Assembly: GCA_027627225.1 (NCBI GenBank)
Contig: CM051024.1
Location: 79,676,704-79,740,703, forward strand
Source of the DNA: Congeria kusceri
Taxonomy: Eukaryota; Mollusca; Bivalvia; Myida; Dreissenidae
Length of the DNA stretch: 64,000 bases
Direction: 5' to 3'
The translations under genes were made by a program, and so were the position numbers. The notes below the pieces were generated by a model that was not told where the DNA came from, did not search any database, and saw only the letters and a list, made by a program, of their open reading frames with translations. Below, piece after piece: positions 23,641 through 35,875 of the stretch (the first letter of the stretch is position 1; each line of letters opens with the position of its first letter).

Positions 23641-26600
23641 TCTCTTGATTCAGTTTGAATAAGGAATAAGTAACTGGTTCCTTGCTCCTTATTCAGCCGC
23701 GAATAAAGAACTGAGAAATTCATGAATAATACTTATTTAAAATGTGTTAGAAAAAATACATTTGACATTCATGACTGCATTTAAAATAATTCTCATTGTA
23801 ACGGGTAATCTTTCGGTACGTGTACAATAATCATTCGAGTTAGAAATTCCAGTTCCTTATTCAGATGGAATAAGGAACTGGTTCCTTATTCCTTATTCAG
23901 ACGCGAATAAGGAACTGAAATATTAGTTAGATATAATTGCATTGTAATAAAATATTGATGAAAACAGTGAATTGTATCGTAAGAAGTTGATTTTATTTGC
24001 AGAAAAAACTGTATCTTCGGAAAACATATTTCGTATCCAACTTCAATTCTAACTGTAATGTGTATTAAAACATAATATAATATTTCTAAATTATGACAAA
24101 GGAGTATTTTCTGTGCTATTCCTACTATGTTTTATATACCATGAGCAATGGTGAACGTACTATGTTCACTAAAAAGACAGTTCCTTATTCGGAGGCCATA
24201 ATTTCGGACAAGCAAATTTGGATGGTCGGTTCCTATCGGAAAAACTGGTTATTTACGCGAAATGGTTACTTTCTTTCTCAATTCTTCTACGTTTGTAACA
24301 GAAGACAGCATCAGTGAATGAATGTCGTGTTTTTAATTCCAGTTCCTTATTCAATTTGATTAAGGAATACGGAACTGGTTCATTGTTCCTTATTCAGTCC
24401 CGAATAAGGAACTGAGAAATTCATGAATAATACTTAGTAGAAATGTGTTGGAATGAATACCCCTGATGAACATGACAACTTTTGAAATAATTATCATAGT
24501 AATGGGTTACCTTTCGGTACGTGTACAGTAATCGGTTAAGTTAGACAATTCCAGTTCCTTATTCAGATTTGAATAAGGAATAAGGAACTGGTTCATTATC
24601 CCTAATTCAGACGCGAATATGGAACTGAAATATTAGTTAGATATAATTGCATTTGTCATGAAATATTTCTGGATACAGTGAATTGTATCGCATGTTGTTG
24701 ATTTTATTTGCAGAAAAACTGTATCTTCTGAAAACATATTCCGTATTCGACTCCCAGTATAACTAAAATAATAATAAAATACTCGTTATTTATGGCAACC
24801 GAGTATTTTATGTCTTATTTCTACTTTTGTTTATATAATATAAGCAATGGCGAATGTACTTCGTTCACTAAAGAATCAGGTCCTTATTCCGATGCCATAA
24901 TTTCGGACAAGCAAATTCGGATGGTTGATTCCTATCGGTAAAACTGGTTAATTATGCGAAATGGTTACTTTCTTTCTCATGTGTACTCCGTTTTTAACTG
25001 AAGGAAGCATCAGTGAATGAATGTGGTGTTTTTAATTCCAGTTCCTTATTCAGTTTGAATAAGGAATAAGGAACTGGTTCCTTGTTCCTTATTCAGCCGC
25101 GAATAAGGAACTGAACATTCATTAATAATTCTATGTAGATATGTGTTAGACTGAATACATTTGATATACATGACTACATTTAAAATAATTATCATAGAAA
25201 TGGTTGACCTTTCGGTACGTGTACCGCAATCGTTTAAGTTGGAAAATTCCAGTTCCTTATTCGGATCGAATAGGGAATAAGGAACTGGTTCCTTATTCTT
25301 CATTCAGACGCGAATAAGGAACTGAAACATTAGTAAAATGTAATTGCTTTTGTAATGAAATATTTCTGGATACAGTGAATTGTATCGCATGTAGTTGATT
25401 TTATTTGCAGAAAAACTGTATCTTCTCAAAATATATTTCGTACTCGACTTCCATTCTAACTGAAATGTGTACTAAAACATAATAAAATATTCGTTATTTA
25501 TGTCAAACGAGTATTTTCTGTCTTATTTCTACTTTGGTTTATATAATATAAGCAATGGCGAATGTACTTCGTTCACTAAAGAACCAGTTCCTTATTCGGA
25601 GGTCATAATTCAGGACAAGCAAATCTGGATGGTCAATTCCTATCGGTAAAACTGGTTAATTATGCGAAATGGTTACTTTCTTTCTCATTTCTTCTCCATT
25701 TTTAACAGAAGAAAGTATCAGTGAATGAATGCGGTGTTTTTAATTCCAGTTCCTTATTCAGTTTGAATAAGAATAAAGAACTGGTTCCATGTTCCTTATT
25801 CAGCCGCGAATAAGGAACTGAAACATTCATGCATAATTCTAAGTATAAATGTATTAGACTGAATGCATTTGACATACATGACTACATTTAAAATAATTAT
25901 CATAGAAATGGGTTACCTTTCGGTACGTGTACCGTAATCGTTTAAGTTGGAAAATTCCAGTTCCTTATTCAGATCGAATAGAGAATAAGGAACTGGTTCC
26001 TTATTCCTTATTCAGACGCGAATAAGGAAATGAAACATTAGTCAAATTGAATTGCATATGTAATGAAATATTTCTGGATACAGTGAATTGTATCGCATGT
26101 AGTTGATTTTATTTGCAGAAAAACTTTATCTTCTGAAAATATATTTAGTATTCGACTTCCATTCTAATTAAAATGTGAATGGAAACATAATAAAATAATC
26201 GTTATTTATAGCAAACGAGTATTTTCTGTCTTATTTCTACTTTGGTTTATATAATATAATCAATGGCGAATGTACTTCGTTCACTAAAGTCCCAATTACT
26301 TATTCGGAAGTCATAATTTCGGACGAACAAATGCGGATGGTCGATTCCAATCGGTAAAACTGGTTATTTATGCGAAATGGTTACTTTCTTTCGCATTTCT
26401 ACTCCATTTTTAAGAGAAAGAAGCATCAGTGAATGAATGTGTTGTTTTAATTCCAGTTCCTTATTCATTTTGAATAAGGAATAAGGAACTGGTTCCGGGT
26501 TCCTTATTCAGCCGCGAATAAGCAACTGAGAAATTAATGAATAATACTTATAAGAAACGTGTTAGAATTAATACATTTGACATTCATGACAGCATTTAAA

Positions 26601-27311
26601 AATATTCTCATAGTAATTGGATACCTTTCGGTTCGTGTACAGTAATCGCTTGAGTTAGAAATTCCGGTTCCTTATTCAGATTGAATAAGGAAGAAGGAAC
26701 TGGTTCCTTATTCATTATTCAGACGCGAATAAGGAACTGAAACATTAGTCAAAGAAAATTGCATTTGTAATGAAATATTTATAAAACAGTGAATTGTATC
26801 GTATGTAGTTTATTGTGTTTGCAGAAAAACTATATTTTCGGAAACCATATTCCGTATTTGACTTCCATTCTAACTGAAATGTGTATTAAAACATAACATA
26901 CTATTCGTTAATTATGGCAAACGAGTATTTCCTTCTTATTTCTACTTTGGTTTATATAATAAAAGCATTGGTAAATGTACTTCGTTCACTACAGAACCAG
27001 TTCCTTATTCGGAGGCCATTATTTCGGACAAGCAAATTCGGATGGTCGAATCCTATCGGTAAGACTGGTTATTTATGCAAAATGGTTACTTTCTTTCTCA
27101 AATCTACTCTGTTTTAAACAGGAGGAAGCATTAGTGAATGAATATTGTGTTTTTAATTACAGTTCTTTATCAGTTTGAATAAGGAATAAGGAACAGTTTC
27201 TTGTTCCTTATTCAGCCCTGAATAAGGCACTGAAACATTTATGAGTAATACTTAGTATAAATGTGTAAAATTCGATACATATCACATACATCACAGACAA
27301 TCTCTACCCTT

Positions 27312-27430
27312 AGATTTTAACTAGCTGTTGGGAAGGCAACCGGCCATTTTAGAACAAGACCTATGCGACATTCGAACCTTCGACCTCCCGCTCCGTAGGC
27401 AAACGCCCACTAGGTTAGGGAGACGATATA
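27312..27430 (-). repeat. tRNA-derived SINE, right copy (inverted)
   Basis: This is the complement of the left copy: CGAACCTTCGACCTCCCG (B box side) at 27373-27390, then CACTAGGTTAGGGAGACGAT (A box side). It pairs with 21260-21400 as part of the large inverted repeat, so both arms carried the SINE before or during duplication. Confidence 0.75.
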
Positions 27431-27540
27431 CCTTCGTATTTGAAGAGAAACGTTGTTTTATTCGGAAAACATACTCCGTTTTCAACTTGAATGCTTTACG
27501 TTCATGAATGGCAATGTTAGCAAACATAAACACAGAATTA

Positions 27541-27719
27541 TAATGTAATGTAATGCATTGCATTGCATTGGATTGCATTGCATATATTATATTATATTAT
27601 ATTATATTATATTATATTATATTATATTATATTATATTATATTATATTATATTATATTATATTATATTATATTATATTATATTATATTATATTATATTAT
27701 ATTATATTATATTATATTA
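27541..27719. repeat. Pentanucleotide microsatellite, TAATG to CATTG to ATTAT
   Basis: The tract starts as TAATG units, becomes CATTG units at about 27556-27582, then runs as pure ATTAT units to 27719. The left arm has only a short ATAAT run at the matching place (about 21145-21158), so the tract expanded on one arm only. The apparent ORFs across it are repeat artefacts. Confidence 0.95.
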
Positions 27720-27862
27720 CAAAAAGGAAAACGGAACCAGTTCCTTGTTCCTTATTCATTTAATATATATTTTAACTGTTAATAAATTATTTGTGTTTTA
27801 TACCGAATGATTTCATTATCAAGTGTCCTGTTAATCAGTTGGAACGATATAGTATATGACGT

Positions 27863-28285
27863 ACCGTTTGAGTCAAAAGTACATATACGCAAAACAGCTA
27901 GAAATAAATGTGACTGCAGTCATAAAATTGTAACGGCGATCATAAATTTATCACTGCGGTTATATTTATAAATATAACTGCAGTTACAATTTGCAACAAC
28001 AGTTATAAAATATGACTGTTGGTACATTTTTCTGCCTGCAGTTACATTTATTTCCTTTGGTCAATTATCAACCAATCATTTTTCACGTAACAAAACCAAA
28101 TTGTTGACCATTTATTATTTTTTTAAATGATAATACACGATGAATTATAAAATCGAATTAAATATGATTAAATTAGATATTGAAATACTTTTCCTGAATT
28201 GCTGAATGCGTTATAATATTTTGATAATTTTAAATGAAATTTTATGTGAACAAGCATCCCGCAGCAAATACTTCATTCGAAAAAA
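27863..28285. other. Non-coding stretch
   Basis: No exon or transposon end is recognised. The words AACTGCAGTTA, GTGACTGCAGTCA and TGCAGTTACATTTA recur at 27910-28050, giving a weak internally repetitive patch. Confidence 0.4.
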
Positions 28286-28519
28286 ATGGCGGCCCAATTC
28301 GTTCAACGAGCATAAGCAATTATTTTGTCGTGTGGTAGAACTTTACTTGGTGATCAAAGTTGCAATGTTTTAAACGACTCTCTGGTAACTCTTAACTTGT
28401 TGCTACTGAATATTAGAAGAATGTGCTCAGAACACGCAAGGCTGGAAGAACTGGCAAACATTGTCGTCCGTATGATTGAATCAATCGAGACGACGAGAGT
28501 CATAAGGAGTGAGCAGTGA
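28286..28519 (+). pseudogene. Short ORF broken by one early stop, product unknown
   Basis: An ATG in the context AAAAAAATGGCGGCC starts MAAQFVQRA, then TAA at 28313-28315. The same frame resumes for about 65 codons with a leucine-rich helical sequence (LNDSLVTLNLLLLNIRRMC, then LEELANIVVRMIESIETTR) and stops at 28519. A donor-like AGTGAGCAG near 28508 would let this be a first exon. The composition looks coding rather than random. I do not recognise the family. One base change would explain the stop, so it may be a recent pseudogene, an allele, a sequencing error or a uORF. AAAATGGCGGC also resembles a YY1 site of the kind seen at some animal promoters. Confidence 0.35.
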
Positions 28520-29181
28520 TTTTTTTGTGGAATTTTTACAACAACCTGTGCCTTTGAACTATGGGAATTTTAGCGCGACAACCCTCAGCAGGGGAAAATA
28601 GTAAATATTTTTATATTTTAAATTGTCAACTCTGAACATTTTATATTTTTATTTTTGTACTGATATATTTAACTTTTTATACTGCAGTGACTGTGTGCAC
28701 ACCTTTAACACATTTTCATCAGATGATATGATTCTTAAAGATAGATAATTCTTGTATAATAGGCAAAAGGACTAACGGAAGGTAGTAAGTGTTTCTCTCC
28801 TGATGATATCTCTGGCGTTTCATTATTCCTATATTAAAGTTGAACCAACAAATGTAAAACTGATATCAATTAGAGTTACTTGATTGTCACAGCAAATGTT
28901 TATTTAAATTTTATAATCTTTGAATGATGAACACAAGAGTCAGATTTCTTAGGGCAATTGCCTAGTCGCAATGCTTGTGTTATGGCCCTTGACTTTGTCA
29001 ACCTGTTCAAGATCTTCATCTGTGAGTTGTCTTTGGTGGTGGCAATCCTCATATTGGCATCTAGATGACCTTGGGTTAGCCTGTTTCTCTTCTTAGTATG
29101 TATAGTGGCCATTAGAGAGAAACTTTTTACCCTATAATTTGGCTATGAAAATGTGGTGCACATTGTACATTTTAAAAGTGA
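28520..29181. other. Non-coding stretch
   Basis: There is no clear exon. The minus-strand open frame at 28900-29112 has no domain and no obvious start context. I see nothing else. Confidence 0.4.
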
Positions 29182-30469
29182 CAGAGATCTCGGAAACGCA
29201 AAATCAAGCGTATTTGGACGCATATTTTTTCAAAAGGACGCACGTCAAACCCATGCCAAGAGTCCTTGGGACGCATGCTTTTTCGCTTACTGCGTATACC
29301 CTGTTACTTAAAACATACATGAGTGCCTGCAGTAAAATCGGCAGTAGTCGCGATAAAATCAATATCGGCCCCAGGACACACTGCAGTTGTCAAAGTCTAA
29401 TCCTTTAGCTCCGCCCACAGCAGTCCCTTAGCTCCACCCACACCATTCCAGACAGTTACTGGTAATTTTCATTGGTAAATTACATTGTCACTCATTGCTG
29501 TTCTTTAATCCAATTAGTCAATTAGAATGTGCGAAATCGCCGAAATGTGACAAAAGGCGTCCCCAATTAAGAACAATTACAACATATTTGACAACTTAAA
29601 ACAAACAACATTGTTAAAATGCGTGAAAAACAGCTTCAGCTGATTTCATTATTTTATATTGCCAATCAAATTTCATGACTAACAACTCTAAATCTTAGTA
29701 AATGGAGTAATGCGGTGATAGGAGTTTTTGTTTTGACAGAACTTTTATACGAAAATCTCGGGCTGAATTTTGACAGGAATATAAAAGCATCGTTCAATAA
29801 TCAGATATTAAGGAACTTTCCAGTATATAACACCTATGACAAGAGATAAATTAACAATACTGGCGGTAATGTAAGTACACAATTTTGCAATGTCACATAT
29901 TTTCGCGATCCCGCGAATATTTTCGTCGCCGACTTTACAGATCTCACAAACATTTGTAAAACACGTGCAAACACATAATTTGGTGTTTAATATCACCAAT
30001 AATTGCTCCTTTCTTAATTTGTGTGTGTGTGTTGTAAACCCTGCTCCACAATTGAACTACTTGGCAGTGACTTATGCTTTGGTACCTGTCTGCTGTACTG
30101 TAATCGACGCATAATGACTTTACTAGGCCTGCTAATCAGTTAACAAGTTTAGACCATCTGGCATCAATTGCTTATCGCTCAGAGTTTACCTGTTTTAAAA
30201 TTAATTATTGGTACCAAAATATTGTTTTATAAGAAATTATTAAATAGCATGCATTATCATTATAATTACATAACCCAATAATAATAATAATTATTAATAT
30301 TATTATCATGATGATTATTTTATTTTTAACTGTCATATATTGTATAAATTATAAAAATTCCATTCCCTCTCGCGTGTCACTTACTTAACCTTTATTTTTT
30401 TTCTATTTGGGACTCCTACTTTTTAGGGGGAAGGAGTCCCAGGACTAGTGAGATCCTTGAGTGAAAAAA
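29182..30469 (-). mobile_element. Non-autonomous hAT-like element, copy 1 (inverted)
   Basis: The ends CAGAGATCTCGGAAACG and CTAGTGAGATCCTTG match the two ends of the copy at 34566-35868, read in reverse. The flanks are AGTGA on both sides (29177-29181 and 30470-30474), a direct 5-bp duplication. The interior is collinear with the other copy throughout: GCGTATTTGGACGCATATTT, the GGGACGCATGC block, AGCTCCGCCCACAG, a TAA/TTA-rich patch and GGAGTCCCAGGACT. There is no transposase frame. Short direct repeats and CAG ends point to the hAT group with short duplications. Confidence 0.85.
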
Positions 30470-31943
30470 TTTTAGGTGTTTTTTTCTATGAAAAATCGTA
30501 ATATATTCATCATATTTTGTTCATAATTAATTCATAATGTTTTTTATAAACATAAACACTGCATTATAATAAATTGCAAAAATATTTCCGATTAGAACAG
30601 ACAATAAAATCGTTTAAAAACGCAATTCGAATAATATGAACTTTTAAAACTAAAGAATGACAGCGTGAAGTAATCAATTAACCGGGCTACCAAATCTGCA
30701 AGCCGTTAGAAACACCCATAGCAACCGTATTGGTTTTACTTCAAATGGCTTTGATGTGACAGCCGAATTTGCAGCTATCGTCTAGCAGTTTGTACCTGAA
30801 AAGCGGGTAACACGCTGAGCACGTGGTCGGCGTCAAAAAGCATCGCTTGATGCTACTTAGTACTGTACCTGAACAAACCAAGTGCGGTCGATATAGCATT
30901 AATGCATAAGCGTTTAAAGAGAAATATCAAGGATTTAAAAATTTCAAACGTTTGTTTTGTTGCATTGGATAAATTGGGTATTTAATTTCGGGGTGACGTA
31001 CTATACATTGTCTGGATTATTTAGAGGATTTAATTATATTTGGATTATAAATACGTGTTTCATGCGTAAGGTAATTATATGTGCGTATTTAAAATTTACT
31101 TACTGTAAATTACGTTTTGATTAAATTAGTGTAATATTATAGAATAGCAACATTCAACTAAAGCGAACAAAAGAAGTGCAATATAACATCAACATACATG
31201 GCAAAATCAGCTGCAAATGGTTACCAGATTTTAACCCTCAAATTGTGCTTCTAAAATCGGGTCCGCGTTATAGACGGTAGTACCAGAACTGTTTTTATCG
31301 ATGTATCGAACGCTGATTTTCGGTCTATTTGCAACCTAATATCGTGTGTAAGGAAGCAATAAAGTTGCGTCAATTTTTGATTGAAATACCAACCCAGTCT
31401 GAGGGGAAATTTTTTATTATTTTGGTTAAAAAATGGGTCATTTTAGGGGGAAAAAAGAGAGATGTTTTTTGTAAAAAAAATGATGTTTTTTGGCAAGGGG
31501 AAACTGCCGTTATTCTGCAGTAGAAATAGGCAAAAAAAATCACTGGTGAGTGTATTTAAATTTTTGTAAACAATTTTTATGCTCGGAGCTTCCATTAAAT
31601 CTAATAAAATATACTTTTTTTTTCAAATCTGTTACTAGAATAACCAAAAGCAAGCATTCGTGCCACATAACTTGTGTGGAGATAAATGAGATTGGTTATG
31701 AACTGAAATGATTTTCATTATTTCCATTAAATTCCGATTCAGTTACTGGCATAAGTAGGTGCACTTGGTACTAGTAAATTGCTTTGATCAGCTAAGCATG
31801 CCCAGGAAAAGTAGATTTACCGACCTCCGTTATATGACTGAAATACTGTTAAATACAGCGAAAAATAAAAACAAACAAGCAGGGTTACAAAATTTAATAA
31901 GCAGTGGTAAAATAAACATTACCTGTAATTTGGGGGAATTATA

Positions 31944-31992
31944 ATGACTCGATACAATAATAACTATTATTATTACTATTGTATCGAGTCAT
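31944..31992. repeat. Hairpin with 16-bp stem
   Basis: ATGACTCGATACAATA pairs perfectly with TATTGTATCGAGTCAT across a 17-base loop made of ATT-type units. Confidence 0.9.
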
Positions 31993-31994
31993 AA

Positions 31995-32050
31995 TGGCAA
32001 TGTCAATGACAAATATTATAATATAATAATATTTGTCATCAACATTGCCA
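31995..32050. repeat. Hairpin with about 24-bp stem
   Basis: TGGCAATGTCAATGACAAAT pairs with ATTTGTCATCAACATTGCCA with two mismatches, and the stem continues into an AT-only apex. It starts three bases after the preceding hairpin ends. Confidence 0.9.
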
Positions 32051-33114
32051 TGATTCATAAAATTATAGTGCATGATACAACTTAGGCCAAACGAATATAA
32101 TTGTGTGTTTCAGGAAACGGTCTCAGAAAAGTTAGGTAGAATCGGGATTTATTTTGTTTTCAACTTAAACCCCCCCCCCCACATTTTTGTCGAAAAACCT
32201 TGAAAATTATATAAAATACATGTATGACAATGGATTTCACGGAAAACAATTATCGCTAAAAACTTTAGGGTCTGTGGGATTTCGCTGCCTAAAACACAGA
32301 TTTTTTTATAGACCAAACAGTTCTGTATTATCGTGATATCATTATGAGTGCAACACATTTCCTTGAATGTATTTTCAATGCTGTGTTTTTACGATCGTAA
32401 AATACCTCATTACCTGTTGTTAATTGCCTTTGAATGAAATTTTAATGAATTATAACCAACTTATTATATAATACCAAATATCTTTGTTTCATTCATAAAA
32501 GTAGTGCGGTCAATCGTTCCATGGCGAATTGGTATTGTGACGAATCTTCTCTAATTAGTAATATGGATATCCTGTCATGTTATTGTTTAGTTACCAATAT
32601 TTTACATAAACATAGGAACAGCACTTAAAATGTTGTGAAATGGATCAGAATATACAAAACATTATTGTTTGTTCGTGACCTGTTAGGAATACATTGTATT
32701 AACATTGGCACTATATTAAATTTCGCAATTTGGAAATATACATTAACAGGGGATTTTACTGTAAAAAGGTAAAGATTTTAATATCACATGTTTTCGTGAC
32801 CTTAAATTATGGAAACCTGTGTAAGTAGATACTGTTATTTGTTAGAATATTCTTTTGTTTTATGTTTGTAAAAGACATCCTGGTTTGGTATTATGTTCTA
32901 GATAGAACTGATCATGATTTGCATTGCTGGCCAGTGGTCAGCACTGCAATACGCATCAAAACCTTAAAGCTTTCTCACTCTTACAACCAAACAGATTTAG
33001 TTATTAATATTCTATGAATTTCATTTTATCTAGTTAACCATAGCATTCAGCTTTAACTCCACAACTCTCTTTTGAAAAGGTGTTACACTTGTATCACACA
33101 TTTATTAATAATAA

Positions 33115-33290
33115 GGTCGCGGTGGCATAGTGGATATGGTGTCCGCTTAGCGATCGAAAGGTCCCGGGTTCGATCCCCACTCTGGGAGCGTTCTCAGGAC
33201 CTCCACCGAAGACACCAAGTACTGGTTCTACCAAGGAAACAGACTCGAGAGTGTCTCAATAAGCCTAAGGCAATCGAGCTAAAATAAATA
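33115..33290 (+). repeat. tRNA-derived SINE
   Basis: The head GGTCGCGGTGGCATAGTGGA holds an A box, followed at tRNA-like spacing by GGTCCCGGGTTCGATCCCCA with the B box GGTTCGATCCC. An unrelated tail follows (GGAAACAGACTCGAGAGTGT) and ends in CTAAAATAAATATG. The acceptor stem does not pair properly, so it is a SINE and not a working tRNA gene. Confidence 0.85.
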
Positions 33291-34565
33291 TGTTTAAAAC
33301 TAAAAACTATTTATAATAGTATTATTAATATATATAGAAATTGCAAATCGCTTGGTATAAAGTGCATCAGGTTTCAAAATAAATCTATAATAAATTTCAC
33401 ATTTATTATACTAGTTAACAACCGGGGTTTCAATAGTTGAAGAAGCCTGCATTTTGTTGAGAGCAGATTGAAATAGTGGCAAATCTCATCGTTTACTCGA
33501 TGAATAATCTGCCTTGCGTTATTGTATTATACCCCCACAAACGAAGTTTAGGGGGGTATATCGGAGTGAGCTTGTCGGTCTGTTGGTTTTTGGTTTCCGG
33601 ATGATAACTCGAGAAAGGCTTGACATATTCAAAAAAAAATTGGTACAAATGTGTTACATCATAGAATACAGGTAAAGTTCGATGTTGGTTACAAACCACT
33701 TAATTTTGATAGAGTTATGGCCCCTTTTCAACTTAAAATTCCCTAAAATTTTGATTTCCGGACAATAACTCAAGAATTGTTTGACATATTCAAATAATTC
33801 TTGGTATACATATGTAGCATCATTAAATATGGGTCAAGTTCGACTTTTGTTGGTTACAAACCACTAAATTTTGACAGAGTTATGGCCCTTTATTTGACTT
33901 CAATTCCCTATAAACATGGTTTCCTGACAATAACTCAACAATGGCTTGACATATTTAAATAATTATTGGTACACATGTGTAGCATCATAAAATACAGGTC
34001 AAGTTTGACTTGGGTTACAAACCACTAAATTTTGACACAGTTATGGCCACTTTTTAGGTCGACTTTTCTACTCGCCGCGGCGTTGGCGTCGGCGTCCGAG
34101 CTATGTTAAAGTTTTTCGGTAAGCTAGTTTCTCAGGAATGGCTTGAGGGATTTCATTCAAACTTAAAACATTTATTCCCCACATTAAAGTGAACCTATAG
34201 GCCAAGTTTGGTAACTTTAGTTTGAAATTTGTCAAAATTATGGGCCTTTTTACACTTAGAAATTTTACATAAGCTGTATGGACAGTTTTTCGGTAAGATG
34301 GTTTCTCAGGAATAGCGTAAGGGATTTCATTCAAACTTAGAACACTTTCCTATATTAAAATGAACTCATAGGCCAATTTTTATAACTGTAGTTTGAAATT
34401 TGTCAAAATAATGGGCCTGTTTACACAATTTTTTTTTAAAATATAAGCTATATGAACAGGTTTAAGTTTTTGCGGAAAGCTAGTTTCTCAACTTTTCGTT
34501 TTCACTCTCTAACTCGAGAACGGATTGAGCTGTTGTAATGAAACTGCAGTTATAGATACCTTATA

Positions 34566-35868
34566 CAGGGATCTCACTAGGATTTTAAAATAGGAGTCCT
34601 GGGACTCCTTCCCCCTAAAAAGTAGGAGTCCCAAATAGAAAAGAAATAAAATTTAAGTATGTGACGCGCGAAAGTAAATGGAATTTTTTCAATTTATACA
34701 ATATATGACAGTTATAAATAAAATAATAATCATGATAATAATAATAATTATTATTATTCTTTATATTATTATTATTCTTTATATTATTTTTATTGAGTTA
34801 TGTAATTATAATGATAATATATAATACTTAATAATGTCTAATAAAACAATATTTTTGTACCAATAATTAATTTTAAAACAGGTAAATTCTGAACAAATAG
34901 CAATTGATGGTCTAAACTTTGTGACTTATTTGTAATGTATAGGCCTAGTAAAAATTTATGATGCGGTGATTACAGTAAAGCATAAGTAACTGTCAAGTAG
35001 AGTACAGGTTAACAACACAAAAATGTAAAAAGGAGCAATTATTGGCGATATTAAACACCAAAGTATGTGTTTGCATGTGTTTTACAAATGTTTGTGCATG
35101 TGTTTTACAAATGTTTGTGACCTGTAAAATCGGCGACCTCAATTTTCGCGAGGTCGCGAAATATGTGACGTTGCAAAATTGTGTACTTAAATTACCGCTA
35201 GTATTGTCAATTTATGTCTTGTCATAGGTAGTATCTATACTAGAAAGTTCCTTTATGTATGATTATTGATCGATGCTTTTATATTCCTCTCAAAATTCAG
35301 CCCTAGATTTTCGTATAAAATTTCTGTCAAAACAAAATCACCGTATTACTGAGATTTAGTTATTATTTATGAAATTGATTTGCAATATAAATTAATGAAA
35401 TCAGCTGAAGCTGTTTTTCACTCATTTTAACAATGTTGATTGTTTTCAAGTTGTCAAATATGTTCAAAACTGTTCTTTATTGAGGACGCCTTTTGACACA
35501 TTTCGGCGATTTCGCACATTCTAATTGACCTGTGCATTAAAGCACAGCAATGAGTGACAAATGTAATTTACCAATGAAAATTAACAGTAACTGTCTGGAA
35601 TGATGTGGGCGGAGCTAAGGGACTGCTGTGGGCGGAGCTAAAGGACTAGACTTTGACAGCTTCAGTGTGTACTGTGGCCGATATTGATTTTATCGCGACT
35701 ACTGCCGATGTTACTGCAGGCACGCGTGTATAATATGTGTTAAGTAACAGGGTATACGCAGAAAGCCAAAAAGCATGCGTCCCAAGGACTCTTAGCATGG
35801 GTTTGACATGCGTCCTTTTGAAAAATATGCGTCCAAATACGCTTGATTTTGCGTTTCCGAGATCCCTG
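34566..35868 (+). mobile_element. Non-autonomous hAT-like element, copy 2
   Basis: It starts CAGGGATCTCACTAGG and ends CGTTTCCGAGATCCCTG, with CAGGGATCTC as inverted terminal bases. The flanks are CTTATA on both sides (34560-34565 and 35869-35874), a perfect 6-bp duplication. It is a full-length copy of the same family as 29182-30469, in the opposite orientation. There is no transposase. It inserted into the long dispersed repeat, so it is younger than that repeat. Confidence 0.9.
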
Positions 35869-35875
35869 CTTATAG

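Larger units (their letters stand above)
20990..27862. repeat. Giant inverted repeat of two opposed satellite arrays
   Basis: The outer ends pair: TACTATATCGTTCC (about 20993) with GGAACGATATAGTA (about 27841). Continuing inward, the arms share a palindrome GGAACTGGTTCC, an AT run, and a tRNA-derived SINE (21260-21400, inverted at 27312-27430). Inside are arrays of a unit of about 670-700 bp with TTCCTTATTC/GAATAAGGAA palindromes, a segment with CGTACCGAAAGGTAACC, and a segment with CATTCACTGATGCTTCCTTC. The left half has about three units in one orientation. The right half has about five or six in the other, with the CACTGATGC segment inverted near 24300, 25010, 25710, 26420 and 27125. The switch lies in unique DNA at about 22990-23640. 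There is no coding capacity. It could be one large non-autonomous DNA element, or a satellite duplicated head to head. Confidence 0.85.
30470..33114. other. Non-coding stretch between the hAT copies, with two hairpins
   Basis: No exon is supported. The plus-strand frames at 31329-31523 and 31759-31944 lack domains. Two adjacent AT-rich hairpins at 31944-32050 are listed separately. Confidence 0.45.

Noticed and set aside
27553..27810. Three overlapping open frames of YYIIL repeats
   Set aside because: They are translations of the ATTAT microsatellite in three frames and have no other content.
20990..27862. CRISPR-like array
   Set aside because: Units are about 700 bp and inverted between halves, with no short repeat-spacer pattern, and the genome is eukaryotic.
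33115..33187. Possible functional tRNA gene
   Set aside because: The A and B boxes are good, but the acceptor stem does not pair and a SINE tail follows.
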